The notes: generated by a model from the sequence alone, not told the origin. 64,000 nucleotides of DNA from Uloborus plumipes (GCA_038373865.1 JAXGGA010003407.1:1-64000), one strand, 5' to 3'; shown: positions 12,270-23,640, counted from the stretch's first letter. Numbers and translations: made by a program.

Positions 12270-12680
12270 ATAGAGCTGAAAATTGGTACAGACCTTAAGA
12301 ACATCATTATTAGTGAAATCTCAAAAGTCCTGATGAATCCCGGTGGAGCTAAAAATTTTATTCAAGGTCAAAGGTCAAAATTGAATTTTTTTTAAAAAAT
12401 TGAAAAAAAATCGTACGGTGCTAAAAATTGGTACAGACCTTAAGTACATTATTATGAATGATATATGAAAAATTTGAATCGATCCCATTTGAACTAAGCA
12501 TTTTATGGAAGGTCAAAGGTCAAAATAAGCAAAAATAAATAAAAAATAAATTAAAAAAACAAAAAAATTCGCAGAGAGCTAAAAATTGGCACAGACCTAA
12601 AATACATCATTATAAACGAAATATCAAAAATCCGTATTGATCCCACTTAATCTAAACATTTTATGCAAGGTCAAAGGTCA
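12270..12680 (+). repeat. Left subterminal tandem units of the 12231 transposon
   Basis: Three units share CTGAAAATTGG/CTAAAAATTGG, a NACAGACCT segment, a CATCATTAT segment, GATCCCA/GATCCC and AAGGTCAAAGGTCAAA. The AGGTCAAAGGTCA core is perfect in all three (12365-12377, 12510-12522, 12668-12680). Confidence 0.75.
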
Positions 12681-13386
12681 AAACATCCCTTTTTTTTTGT
12701 TTGCACAAACGTTAAGTGTTATCATAAAAAAGTGCATATAAAATTTGTATGTTATTCAGTATGTTCAAAAGAAGTATTTATATCAAGTTCAACTCTATCG
12801 AGTCCAGATTATGTGAAATTAACAACATTAATATTACATCCCCCCCCCGCCCCCCCCCCTTAATGGATAAGATGCCTCTCTAAAGCAAGTGCAAAATATT
12901 TTTTTTTAAGTATACTATACATTATTTCCCTCTTTTTAGAATATATTTTTCATTCAACATAACTTTAAATGCACGCACATTATTTATTTAGGATAGAGAA
13001 TGAGAAAATATTCTTACTTATTTCAGTAAAAGAAACACGTCTTTTAAGATGTTAATATAACTTTTCCTCTCAATCAAACATCACCAATTAGTTGACAGTA
13101 AGATTTTGGAATCCATGCAGCCATTTAAAGATGATTCTTGCACTCATTTAAAAGTCTCCTATATGCTTCACATGACCAAAAAGACATAAATAAGAAAAAA
13201 AGACTTTTGTGGTATTTTGAAACCAAAATATCGCTATTTAAAGTAGGAGTCCTATATGAGGTGCAGAATGACGACAGAATAAATGACACAAATATTATCA
13301 AACATATTTCTATTTCTTTTAAACATATGTTTTGATGATACTTCGAACTCTTGATTATCATACAGTTTACTATTCTTTTTTTTTTT

Positions 13387-14805
13387 TTAAATGCGTTTTA
13401 AATTTCCTTCCAGCTCTTGAATAGTAATATGATCTTCTATTTCTTCTTCCTCTTCTTGATCTTTAACTTCTAAAGATGGCTCGAATGAAAAAGTGGGATC
13501 ACTTACATCTTCTTCACCAATATCATCGTCATCAGCATTGATTGCATTTGATTCCACATTGGCACACGACTGGCCTAGGCAATTACTGCAAATTTTTGAG
13601 CAAAACAATCCGACTCTTCTGCAGCCATAATTATGACTGCATCCCTTCTTGCAATTGCAAAAAATAGTATGGAGAAGTTTTTCTGGAGCGGGTGTCAGTA
13701 GAGTCTGAATTGGCTCCAAAACATTATCTTTCAGGATCCATTCCCAGTTTTCAGGGTCTAGGTCGTTGCCTAGCTATATTTGTACTTGGTAGTACACACG
13801 ATATAAATGTTGATATGCAGCAGCAGATGTTGGAGGAAAACAGGATAATTGAACAGGTTTATTGTTACGTGTATTTTTCACAAAACAAGAATACCTGTAC
13901 TTGTCAAGGGAATCGACATTTTTGGAACTCCATACATAGCAAGAATAAAGCGAATTCCATTTGTGAGAATGATATCGGGAGAACAGCTGATATTTTTGTA
14001 AACTTCAGGGCAATGAATTAAATCCTGATTTTTTTCAAGTAATTTAAATATTTTCGTTTAACCTCGCTTGTAAAACGCTGACGTAGTATCACATCCAGTT
14101 ACTGCATGTAAAAATAAGATATGATCTTGACACTTTGGATATGAAGTTAAACTTTGTGATGAGTACAATTTTGCTTCTTTTCCAGTTGTACTAGGTTTAA
14201 AAAGTAAATAATTCTGTCAGTAGGAGTTCTTGCAGTCAGTATTATTAGCAAATCGACATCTTCAGCAACAATAATAGTGATATTTGTGTTGAAATTTTCT
14301 AAAGCTGTTTCAATTATTAGAACATCAGCGTCATTATTGGCTTGCTTCACAGAAATATGAGCAGCTATTAATTTTTCTGAAAGCATTGAAATAAACCGAG
14401 ACTTGTTATGTGTGTTGGCAAGAAATTGCTCCTGGTTTGTTGGAGAAGTCATAAATCTGTTAAAAAGAACATCAGAAGATGGAGATATTTTACTTATCCG
14501 ACGTCGTTGCTCTGAAACTTTGATATTCTTAGTATGATCATAATATCCATCGTACTTCTCAAAAATTGCATCGAATTTTTCATCTGGATCCCATACAACG
14601 CGATGTAAAAGGTATCCACCATCGATGATATGAGTAGTATCTTCTTTATCGATTTCAACATGTACTCATTGAAAGCAATCATAAATGGCTGATTTTTGTG
14701 TTTCACGCATTCCAATTGCATCGAAGAGTGATAATGGATAAGGAGCCAATTCATACTTGAAAAATGTTTCAAGCTCATCGTCCAAATACTTAAAAATACA
14801 CATTC
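13387..14805 (-). pseudogene. Broken CXC-domain protein gene of an expanded arthropod family
   Basis: The minus strand holds a fragmented reading frame of roughly 470 residues. In order there are YLDDELETFFKYELAPYPLS and a GGYLLHRVVWDPDEKFDAIF block; a SPTNQEQFLANTHNKSRFIS block; IVAEDVDLLIILTARTPTDR (an acidic ED-D motif reminiscent of PIN/FEN nuclease cores); HILFLHAVTGCDTTSAFYKR; a WEWILKD block; and a C-terminal Cys-rich CXC-like region (CNCKKGC ... GCRRVGLFCSKICSNC ... SCAN) with an acidic tail. Breaks include an in-frame TGA after YDCFQ, a TAG where a Trp is expected (near 13772), a TAA after FYKR, and at least two frameshifts. The N-terminus is missing. I recall this family as abundant in spider and aphid predictions without known function. 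Its position inside matched TIRs links it to a transposon. Confidence 0.65.
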
Positions 14806-15138
14806 TTTAAAACAGTAAGACAGGATCTATTGGTACCTTTTCATCGTGAATTTTTTAGAGCTACTGACGGTTAAAAGAAGGAGAACTTTATCAACACGTT
14901 TCAATTTAATATTGTTGAAGGAAAACACCTCCACTCACCCTCGAATGTAACGTGACCCTCTCATAGAGGGGGATGAATCATAGGAGGGGATAGCCGTAGC
15001 GGTCAAGTTGGGGAAAGTGTTTCTCGAGGTCACTTGAAAACTGCGATGGCTCTTGAATGTTATTTTGTATGGGGAGGTGGAGGAAGGGGGGAGGGGCACA
15101 TTTAGATTTTTTTTTTATACCAAGGATTGATCCGCCTC

Positions 15139-16030
15139 TAAATCCACGCTTGTTTGTACATAATTGTATACTTTACAAACGTTGCATCCTCCATTTTTAA
15201 GACACTTACCATTAAAGAGATATTTGTGAAAAATTTACTTTTGAGCTTTAACCTTGAATAAAACGTTTAGCTTCACTGGGATCCATTGGAAACTCTTGAC
15301 ATTTCGTTTATACAATGATGTCCTTAATTATTTGCATGTTAATTTCATCCTCAAAGTGAAATACGTGGACACTAATAAGGGGAGATTGGGTGATTTTTTC
15401 GAAATTTGAGTCACCGAACTGCAGTTCTAGGCTTTAATTTATCCCTTTTTGACTCCACGACCCCCCCCCCCCCGCCCACTGAATACCCATTTTTTGTGCA
15501 TAATTGTATAATTTTCAAACTTTGTCACCCCTATTTTTATAACAAGTTACCGTTTAAGAGATATTAGGGAAAAATCGATTTTGACATTTGACCTTGAATA
15601 AAATTTTTAGCTCCACCGGGATCGATGGGGACTTTTGACACTTCACTTATAATGATGTCTTTAGCAACATTTATGTTAATTGCATTGTCAAAGTACCAAA
15701 TTCGAGTAAAAATCTGAAGGGAATTTTTCGAAATTTATCTCCCCAAATGTCGTTTTAAGCTATTAGGGGGGATTTAGGGGGGAGGATATGACCCTCATGA
15801 CCCATATTCGGAATCCCCACTTATTTGTACACAATTGTATACTTTTCAAACTTTGTAACCCCTATTTTGTCGCTTCCAATTACCGTTTAAGAGATATATA
15901 TGAAAAATCGATTTTTTGACCTTTGACCTTGAATAAAATTTTTAGCTCCACCGGGATTCATCAGGACTTTTGAGATTTCACTTATAATGATGTCCTTAAG
16001 GTCTGTACCAATTTTCAGCTCTATGCGAAT
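15139..16030 (-). repeat. Right subterminal tandem units of the 12231 transposon
   Basis: Three units, with starts near 15139, 15479 and 15820, share an ACATAATTGTATA segment, a TTACCNTTAAGAGATAT block and CCTTGAATAAAA followed by TTTAGCTNCACNGGGAT. The outermost unit matches the left subterminal units in inverse orientation and keeps a perfect TGACCTTTGACCT at 15917-15929; the inner units have decayed versions. Confidence 0.7.
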
Positions 16031-16318
16031 TTTTCCGAACTTTCGCGTTTTTTTCGTCTATTTTGACCGGGCTAAATAGTGGATTGCAAAAATTATCTCA
16101 CGGTTAAACAAATGTAGCATGCCAATGGTTCTTATGTTGAAAAGTAACTGAAAGCTGCATCTTTTGCAATAAATATTTCCATGTAATTATGTTTTGTTTG
16201 TTCTTGTGGGATGTCGGAAAGTTTCTCTCTGGCTGAACCTTGCATCTTAGTTACATGTAAAGCAGCATTTAAACTTCTCCTCACCTATCAAAGGAAGATC
16301 AAAATACGTAATACAATA

Positions 16319-17995
16319 GGGTGAGTTCTGGTAAGTGCGTACCCTTTTTTTCAAAGTTCATGTTCTCAGGGATGCTGCTCTGTTGAAAAATCTTGTACAC
16401 ACACAATTTTTTTTTAGTTTTCTTTCCAGATCCTTTATTAAGATTTTCAAGCATATAATATGTCAAATAAACTATAAGCATAATTTTTGTGACCTGGTTT
16501 ATGACACCTATTCTAAGGTAAGCACTTTCCCTACCTAGCGGGGTAAGTGCGTCCACCTTAAATTATGCGAATATGAGCAGGAAAAAACTTCTGGCACATA
16601 TATATTAAATATTTTAGGTAGTTGCCTTGAGATAATTCCTAATACTAGAGATCAGCACTTACTTGCATGGATGAAACGCAATTAGTGATATCCCACGTGT
16701 CTTGCGAACAACTGTGATTTGAAGATTGAGAGAGTTGTGCTTGTGATTCTTCCTCTGTCCTTTTAATAAGACCAAGTGAGCATATTTAAGTTGCTTTTAT
16801 TTAGTAATAATCCCTCATAGTATACATAGTTTATTTTGGTTTAATACATTAATCAGTCCGTGTTTAAGCCAGGGTTCGCACTTACCCCTTCTTAAATGTA
16901 AGATGAGACATGTGCGTCCAATAGCTTTGTTGTAAGTGCGTAACCCTGTGATTTTCTTTAATTCTATTTGTATGGTAGATCGTTAGGTGACCTGAGTGAA
17001 CATTTCGTTTTTTTTTTTTTTTTTTTTTTGAATAAATATGGTTTAAAAATATTTTTCTTATTAAAGTCAGCAACAGTAAGAAAAAACACAAAATAAAGAG
17101 CAAAAAAAAAATTAATAATAATAATAATTGATCATAATGTGATACTTGTACTTTTTTTTTCTTGTACAGTCAAAGTTTTTCACAAGGTATTTTTAATTTA
17201 GTTGTTTTTTGAATCAGTTGGTTCCTTATTTAGTGTTTCACTTAATTTCATTGCTTCATTTGTCATTCTGGTTTAAATTAAGTATAACTTATGATCGCTA
17301 TTTTCAACGAAAAATTTACTAACTGATATCTAAAAGCCAATATATCTCAGAGGTAATGAATAAAATTGAAATCTTATGCCGCATTCAATGTTAATATAAA
17401 TAGTTGATGGAAATGACGTCGGATTTATAATCGGTTTATAAAAGAGTTATAAGCAAAATTAAAGGTGAATTACGAGGGTCGGATTTTCCACGTAATGGTA
17501 CACACTTGCCGCATCATAATGGTACGCACTTGCTCCGCATAATAGTACGCATATGCCTCATGATAGTGGTACGCACTTGCCCCATCATAATGGTACGCAC
17601 TTACCCCCACCTTAATTTAAAGAAAGAGAAAGTGCGTACCGTCATATAAACTAATTTTAGTTAGAGTATTTGATCAAAATAGCCCATGTCTGTTATTAGT
17701 AGCTATTACTCAAAAGAAACAACTTGCATTTCTTGACTTCAATTGCTTGGTATGACTACAAGAGAATTTGAAACAAAACCTTCTCAATCTTTACTTAAGA
17801 GTTTTTTTGAAGACATTTAAGTTATCCCTGATTGTGTTTCGTCTATTGAATCCAGGCCTGAATTCTACCTATTGAAATTATCATTAGACAGTTATCTAAC
17901 ATAGTCGATGTGTTGCAGAAGCCATTTCAAGACAGTGTTCATATAATTCCCAGTGGACGCACTTACCCCGTGGACGCACTTACCAGAACTCACCC
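16319..17995. mobile_element. TIR element with GTACGCACTT subterminal motifs
   Basis: The ends are GGGTGAGTTCTGGTAAGTGC on the left and CTTACCAGAACTCACCC on the right, flanked by TA (16317-16318 and 17996-17997). The motif GTACGCACTTACC or GGACGCACTTACC and its inverse recurs about a dozen times, clustered at 17500-17640, near both ends and around 16540 and 16930. Motif crowding near the ends is typical of transposase-binding sites. It has no transposase frame. The superfamily is uncertain; the TA target fits Tc1/mariner-type or similar elements. Confidence 0.8.
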
Positions 17996-17997
17996 TA

Positions 17998-19272
17998 TGT
18001 ATTTTGTATCGCATCATTCACAAAGAAAGTCTGAAAAAGTGCTTCCTTTTTTTTCCTTCTAAAATTGTTTTTCATAATTATTATAGTAAACGCGTTATTA
18101 CTTCAAAAGCAATTCTTTAATTTCATAAGCTAATAAATTCGGACTTCGTTTCTCAAAACTACTTCGAAGTTCACCTCACAGCACGAAAATGGAACTTAAA
18201 AATAACTTAGATTACTTTTAACAGCGTAACCCATTTTTAGCATTTTGGGAAAAGGGGAGAATTTTCAACGCCTTTACACAGATGTTAACAATTTTAATCG
18301 CAAACATACTCCTGCTCTTGAAGAAAACAAAATCGTTTATCACAAGATGTGTATTTAGTCTCTGTTTTTAAAGGAAAAAAATTAATCATTAGAATTCATT
18401 TTTTACCTTAAAAGCAAGATGATTAAGAATTAAAGAGACAAATAGAATAAAGAACTGCTTTTATTTGATAGAAATTTAAATTTTTATCTAAAGCTTAGGT
18501 TTCAAAATCAAGATTTTTTTAAAATGTTTTTTTGCTTTTAGTTCATTTTTTTTAAAGTTCTTTATAAAAATGTCGTTGTTTCTTTTCATGTTACTCTCTC
18601 CGTCCCAAAGTAAATGCTATGTTTAAATATGTTTGTACTGATTATCATCTTTTTAGAGGCCTCATGGCGCGATGCTATCAACTAAAACCAATTAGTTACC
18701 TAGACTTCCCTACTTAAATCAGCACCAAATTACTTTCATGACTGTAATGAATTTACAATTCATCAGCTAGAAATGAAGAAGGTTTTGGGTATTTAATTAT
18801 CAAATACATATGCATGGAAAGTAAGCGAAAAAATCAGCATAACTGTAAGTAATCAAGAAGTATGTTTGTGAATCAAATGGAGCTGTACTTTTCGTTTATT
18901 TAGAATTAATTAACTACTAGTTGTTTACCTTTTTCATTATTTGTTTAGGTCTTATTTTCATCCCTAAATTTTCGAAAATAATTTACGAAATTAATTCCAT
19001 AAATTGCAAAAATTAAGTTAAAAACTATTTAATAATTTAAAGTACATTATCATCAAAGAATTATTTTTGGATTTTGAATAAATATGAATTGTCATGAAAG
19101 AAATATTTTAATTAATTAAAGCAGTTTTTATAATACTGCTGTCTTGCCATATACCATCAATAGAGCATTTTTCCTTCAACGTAAATGCATAAAATCAGTG
19201 AATGAGAAGTACACTCTTACTTCAATTTTGGAAATGATTAAAGAACCTAAAGATTACAAAAATTATACTTAC
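17998..19272. other. Intron sequence downstream of exon 5
   Basis: This is AT-rich sequence with no recognisable repeat ends or exons. It follows the exon 5 donor in the direction of transcription. Confidence 0.4.
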
Positions 19273-20478
19273 GAAGTTCAACATCAGAAATTAAAGGTTT
19301 AGTTCTTTCATAAATATCACACAGTCCATCCAATTCTGTTGGTCTGTTATTCGTTGGTTCCTCGTTTACTGCATCCGAAATAGCTCTTGGAACTTCGTTA
19401 CAGTCACTTTCCCTAAACTCAAGGCAAACAGTATCTATGATCGATGAATTTAGCACATTGTTTTGGTGAACATTTTCTTGACTTAATCGACTTTCCAGTA
19501 ACTGCCCTGTTACTTGATCACTATTGTACTCATCATTAGAGGACAAATTACAATTACTTACGTTATTACCATCAGATATTGATTTTGAATCATTTTCTTC
19601 ATTGTTACTTTCACATTTCGCTCCATCTTTAACGATTAGTGGAGAAGCATTTTCGTCATTTTCATTAATATCGACGGAACTTTTCCTGCTGCTGCTACTG
19701 CTACTTTTCCTCCTCATGAATCTACCGAATTTAAAGAAACCTCCTTCAGATTCTTCATTGGTAGAATGTCGCCTATCTGCTGCCGAAACCGCATTTTTCA
19801 CATCAACACCACTTTGCTTGCAGGAACCTTCCGTAGCCTTTGACGGATCTTTCGATTTCGAAACAGCTGTTGCACTTTCAAAACGCTTCAAATAGGAGGA
19901 TATACGTCCTGGCTTCTTCTGTTTTAGTTGGGGATCTTTTTCACCAGAATCTACGAAGTCTATATTGTCCTCAGCTGTGCTTAATGTCCTTTTTGGAAGA
20001 TTGTGACGAATGACACCATTGATCTTCAGTTCACCATTTGTCTGATTACCACCTGACAGTTTCTGGCTGCCCTTTGGCGATATAACTTCCGGCATTTCCC
20101 CAACAAAGATCTCAGGTATTTTAACTCTGAGAAAACTCTTCTTGTTCTTCCTGCAGTCTTCCATGGACTTGGAGAGCAGTTTCTTGCTTGGATTAACAAC
20201 AGCCTGTTCTCGGGTTGATCGACCTGGAGGCTTTTCTTCGCTCTTCTTCCACATTTGGCTGAAGTGGGAAAACTTCGATTTTGTTGTCGCGTTCTGAGAG
20301 TTCTGTCGTGAGTCACGAGAGGCACTTCGTGAGCGTGTACCGGAATGGGCATTTGACAGAGGACTGCCCCCACTCGAGTTGATGTTTCGTCTTTCGGATG
20401 ATCTTGACCTTGGCTCTTTGCCTTTGACAGGACCCAGTTTATCATTCGAAGATCCGTTCATTTTTCCTTCCTTCAAAT
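19273..20478 (-). CDS. Ig-domain protein gene, exon 5: large disordered exon
   Basis: This 1206-bp minus-strand exon runs from an acceptor GTTTTCAG|AT at 20478 to a donor C|GTAAGT (GT at 19272-19271). It gives residues 105-506 of the model. Reading continues a few codons past the donor only as intron read-through. The protein is highly polar and looks disordered: Arg/Ser stretches near its start (SRSSERR, GTRSRSASRDSRQ), aromatic-basic patches (KFSHFSQMWKK, ISSYLKRFESA), a basic-Ser tract with phosphorylation-like sites (RFMRRKSSSSSSRKSS), then an acidic, Asn-rich tail. No catalytic domain is seen. It enters and leaves in phase 1, so it can be skipped without shifting the frame. Long single-exon linkers of this kind are common in giant muscle and cytoskeletal Ig proteins, but I do not recognise the gene. 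An internal ATG at 20461 is in frame but unlikely to be the start, because the upstream exons join perfectly. Confidence 0.85.
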
Positions 20479-21409
20479 CTGAAAACGGCAGTTTGAAATA
20501 ATAATTAAAAAATTACATGAAAAGTATGAAATATATGCAATAAGTTGACATCCGTGAGCCTGTCAATTATGAATAAATTAAGATATTACAAAAAATATTT
20601 CCTTCTGCTAAGAGAGATAAATCCAAACTTCCCCAATATTTTTTTTGTTGAAAAAAGTCATTTCTTCAGTTGTTTTTTCACATTTTTTATTATTTTATTC
20701 ATTATGAAAAAATTATGTCTCTAATAATATCAAGAACGATTTATTTCTTGAATTCATGTCATCATCATTCTTATAACTTGCTATTTTTTCACTTCTTCAT
20801 AAAGTATCTCATGCTTCCAAATTCATTGAGAAATCTTAACATTTTACTCGAGGGGGATGAAAACCACATGTTTTTTTTTTTTTTTCTTCTTTTTTTAAGC
20901 AAATATTTTTGTACCAAAATGTGCTTTCTATAGTTTTTCTATGAAATTGATTACTAAATAAGAAAAATGTTAAATAAGGATTTTTTTTCCTTCCCCCCCC
21001 CAAAAAACCCATGAAAAAATACACAATTTAACTATATAGATGCAAAAGAGGGGTAACTTTTATTGAAATTGTGGATAGAAAGAATTAGTTACGGAATTTT
21101 GATAAATTCTGCTTGCTTCGAGCAATTTTTATGCAATTTATTCATAAAAGTAAAAAATGAAGTGAATTGCTTTATTCACTTCCTTTTTTGCTTTTATGAA
21201 GGTTCTAAAGATAAGAATTGCTTTTAAAAAAATAATTAGCATCATTAAAAATACTTAAAACATGCAACAGCAGACAGTCGGATTTCGTTTCAAAACACTT
21301 TCTTTAAGGAATTTTAAGCTTAAGTATGTGAAAAGGTTAAAACAACTTTCCAGACCCGCCATTTCAAGTTTTTCCAGATGGGGGGCAAAGGGTACAAACG
21401 AGGGATGCG
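20479..21409. other. Intron sequence upstream of exon 5
   Basis: This is AT-rich with long poly-T (20870-20896) and a poly-C run near 20994. No repeat family or exon was recognised. Confidence 0.4.
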
Positions 21410-21735
21410 CCGATTAATCGACAGTACCGATTAATCAGCCTCTTTGTCGATTATTTATAATCAGCCAAATTTTGTCGATTTATCGACAAAAAAAATATTT
21501 TTTTAATATTATTCTTCAAAGCATACCTTTAATAAGAAACTGTGATGATTAAATTTACTAAAAGTAAATTATTTTCTGAAAACCTTACTACAACATGTTA
21601 TAGAAAAATGTACAGAGTAAAAGCCAAACAAATAGTTCAAAAAGTGCGTAAAAACTGAATAAAACAGTAAAAAATAACCCTCAAAGTTGACATTCACATG
21701 ACACCACTATGAATAATAAAATTCCAGATTTTGAC
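21410..21735 (+). repeat. hAT-like terminal fragment (GGGATGCGCCGATTAATCG), unit 1
   Basis: The start AGGGATGCGCCGATTAATCG with short internal CGATTAATC and TCGATTTATCGA palindromes resembles the end of a hAT element. The sequence resumes in similar form after the insertion at 21740-23380, as a second diverged unit. No duplication could be assigned. Confidence 0.4.
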
Positions 21736-21739
21736 AGTG

Positions 21740-23380
21740 GGGCAATTCCATCGTTACAGACGTAACAATCGCAGACTTTGAACACAAATAATTCTGGTTT
21801 GGGCTGATGAAAGTCTTCAATTTTTTTTCCTGTAGTGTAACTTGATGATGTTTATGCTACATTAAATTTGCGTGCAGATTGCTTAATTACAAAAAAATAC
21901 AGAAATTAAAAACTGCCTGTTACAGACGTAATTCACAAAACAGCAAAAACTCGACTATGTCATACAACTTACAATATTCCTCTGAATTATACGGAAATTT
22001 TGAACTTTTTTTTTTAATACGTGTTCTAGAGACTTCAAGCTTTCTAAAACCATAAAGATTGTGTGGATTTTGACTGCCGAATTTGTGAAAAAAATTCATA
22101 AACTTGTTACGGACGAAACAAAGTGGTGTTACAGACGTAACATCTCTGATTTGAAAGTAGAAAACAGTATTTTAAAGCAGGAATAAACAAAGATTTTTGT
22201 GCTAAAACAATACAGTAGCATTAATTAACACATTATTTGAATATTTTAAGTTATACTGTAACAGTTTTAGAAAATTTGGGTAAGTCTGGGGGAGTTGAGA
22301 GCATATGCCGATATGTCAATATGTAACAATAAATTAATGCATCTTAAGACAATTATTTCCAAGAAAGATTGACACAAGAAAAGTTTAGAAGGGCCTTCAC
22401 ACAAATTTATTTATTTGTATTCTTAAAATTAATGCATAATGGGGCTGCTACATAAAAAAATCGGGAAAAGTAAATTCCTCCCTGGAATCAGTGATTGGTC
22501 TTAGGAGAACTTAAAAATTTGAAAATGTTGGATGATATAGCAGAATACTAGTACCAAACTAAAATTTAACCTTCTTGGTGACAGTTGGTCAATTTTGATA
22601 ATTTTTTTTTGAATGAAAAAATGTGTCCTTTTTCGTCCGACGTTTTCGAAATTCGAACGGCATTTTCGCAAATAAATTTCAATTACATGCCGACATAATT
22701 AAAAATTTCAAAATCAGAATACCAGAAACTTTAGTACTCGTACCATATTATGCTATATACATGTATTGCTCATCCTGTGCTTTTTACCTATTTAATTGGA
22801 AATTTACTTTTGCTACGGACGTAACATAGAGCCATTTGTTATGTCCGAAATGTTACGTCTGTAACAGCATTAATTTAAAAACTAAATCAGTTGCAATATT
22901 TTTAACTATGGTGGGCAATTACTCTAAGAATTTGCCAAAAGGACCATTAAGGTTTTTTTTTAATTTTGATTTTTTAGGACGTAATGACAACTTTTGCTTC
23001 TTTTTTGTTACAGACGTAACATCAAACTTCTTTTTTTCAAACTTCAATTACACCATTTAGATCAATTCAAAAGAAATTAATGAATGCATATTATTATAGT
23101 ACCGTCTTAGTAGTTAAAATTGTGCTACAAGTAGTTATTTTTGTTTTTATTTTTCGATGAGAAATATGCATTTGAAAATGTGTTCTTTTTTCTGATTTTT
23201 TACAAGTTCGTGAATATCGTACTTCCAACTAAGAAAACAAGTATTATTCTAACTCTCACCAAAAAATCAATGCAGGATTCTTAAAATATACATCTTAAGC
23301 TTTAAAATGATGTATAACATAGCAACATAACTTCAATATGAATTTTTGACCAATTGGTTTCACTTTTCATGGAATGGCCC
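21740..23380. mobile_element. TIR element with GTTACAGACGTAAC motifs, copy 2
   Basis: The ends GGGCAATTCCATCG and CATGGAATGGCCC are the same as in the copy at 5612-9954, but here they are flanked by AGTG (21736-21739 and 23381-23384). The different duplication proves an independent insertion. It lacks the 1.26-kb and 1.76-kb insertions of copy 1, but has about 310 bp (roughly 22357-22668) that copy 1 lacks, and about 40 bp near 22140-22176 deleted in copy 1. It contains seven or so GTTACAGACGTAAC-type motifs. Confidence 0.9.
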
Positions 23381-23384
23381 AGTG

Positions 23385-23640
23385 GAATGCGGAAGACCTG
23401 AGTGTTTCATTTTATTTATAATCGGCCAAAGTTTGCCGATAAAACGGAGAAAAAAATATTTTTGAGATAAAATTACTTTAAGAGTATGCCTTGAACAAGA
23501 ATTTCTCGTGAAAAAAAAATTATAACAATTAAATAAATAACTTTCTGCAAACAAAAGAACAACACGTAGTACGAAAGTGTAGTAAGAAAAAACAGGAAAA
23601 ATAATTTAAAAACTGTTTAACGGAACAAAATAATAATAAT
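23385..23640 (+). repeat. hAT-like terminal fragment, unit 2
   Basis: This segment (TTATTTATAATCGGCCAAAG, then a GATAAAACGGAGAAAAAAATA block and so on) aligns to the unit at 21440-21660 at low identity and in the same orientation. The two are probably an old tandem duplication split by the 21740 element. It ends in a short AAT-rich run near 23625-23645. Confidence 0.4.

Larger units (their letters stand above)
12231..16072. mobile_element. TIR transposon carrying a CXC-domain gene remnant
   Basis: The ends are GCCCGGTCAAAATAGAC on the left and GTCTATTTTGACCGGGC on the right, perfect 17-bp inverted repeats flanked by TA on both sides. Subterminal regions hold matching inverted tandem units built around a GGTACAGACCTTAA segment and an AAGGTCAAAGGTCAAAA segment. 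There are about three units of 150-ish bp at 12270-12680 on the left, and about three units of 230-340 bp at 15140-16030 on the right. Between them lies the minus-strand pseudogene at 13387-14805. Size and architecture suggest a once-autonomous DNA transposon, or a transposon that captured the gene. The superfamily was not identified. Confidence 0.75.

Noticed and set aside
13692..14021. Plus-strand open frame of 109 codons
   Set aside because: Antisense to the CXC-domain pseudogene, whose minus-strand blocks explain the sequence.
19524..19895. Plus-strand open frame of 123 codons rich in Ser/Leu
   Set aside because: It lies wholly antisense to exon 5 of the Ig gene; its Leu/Ser runs are the mirror of the Ser-rich tract. 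No independent coding support.
20026..20445. Alternative minus-strand open frame of 139 codons
   Set aside because: It is the shifted frame of exon 5. The exon 5 frame joins its neighbours by phase; this one does not.
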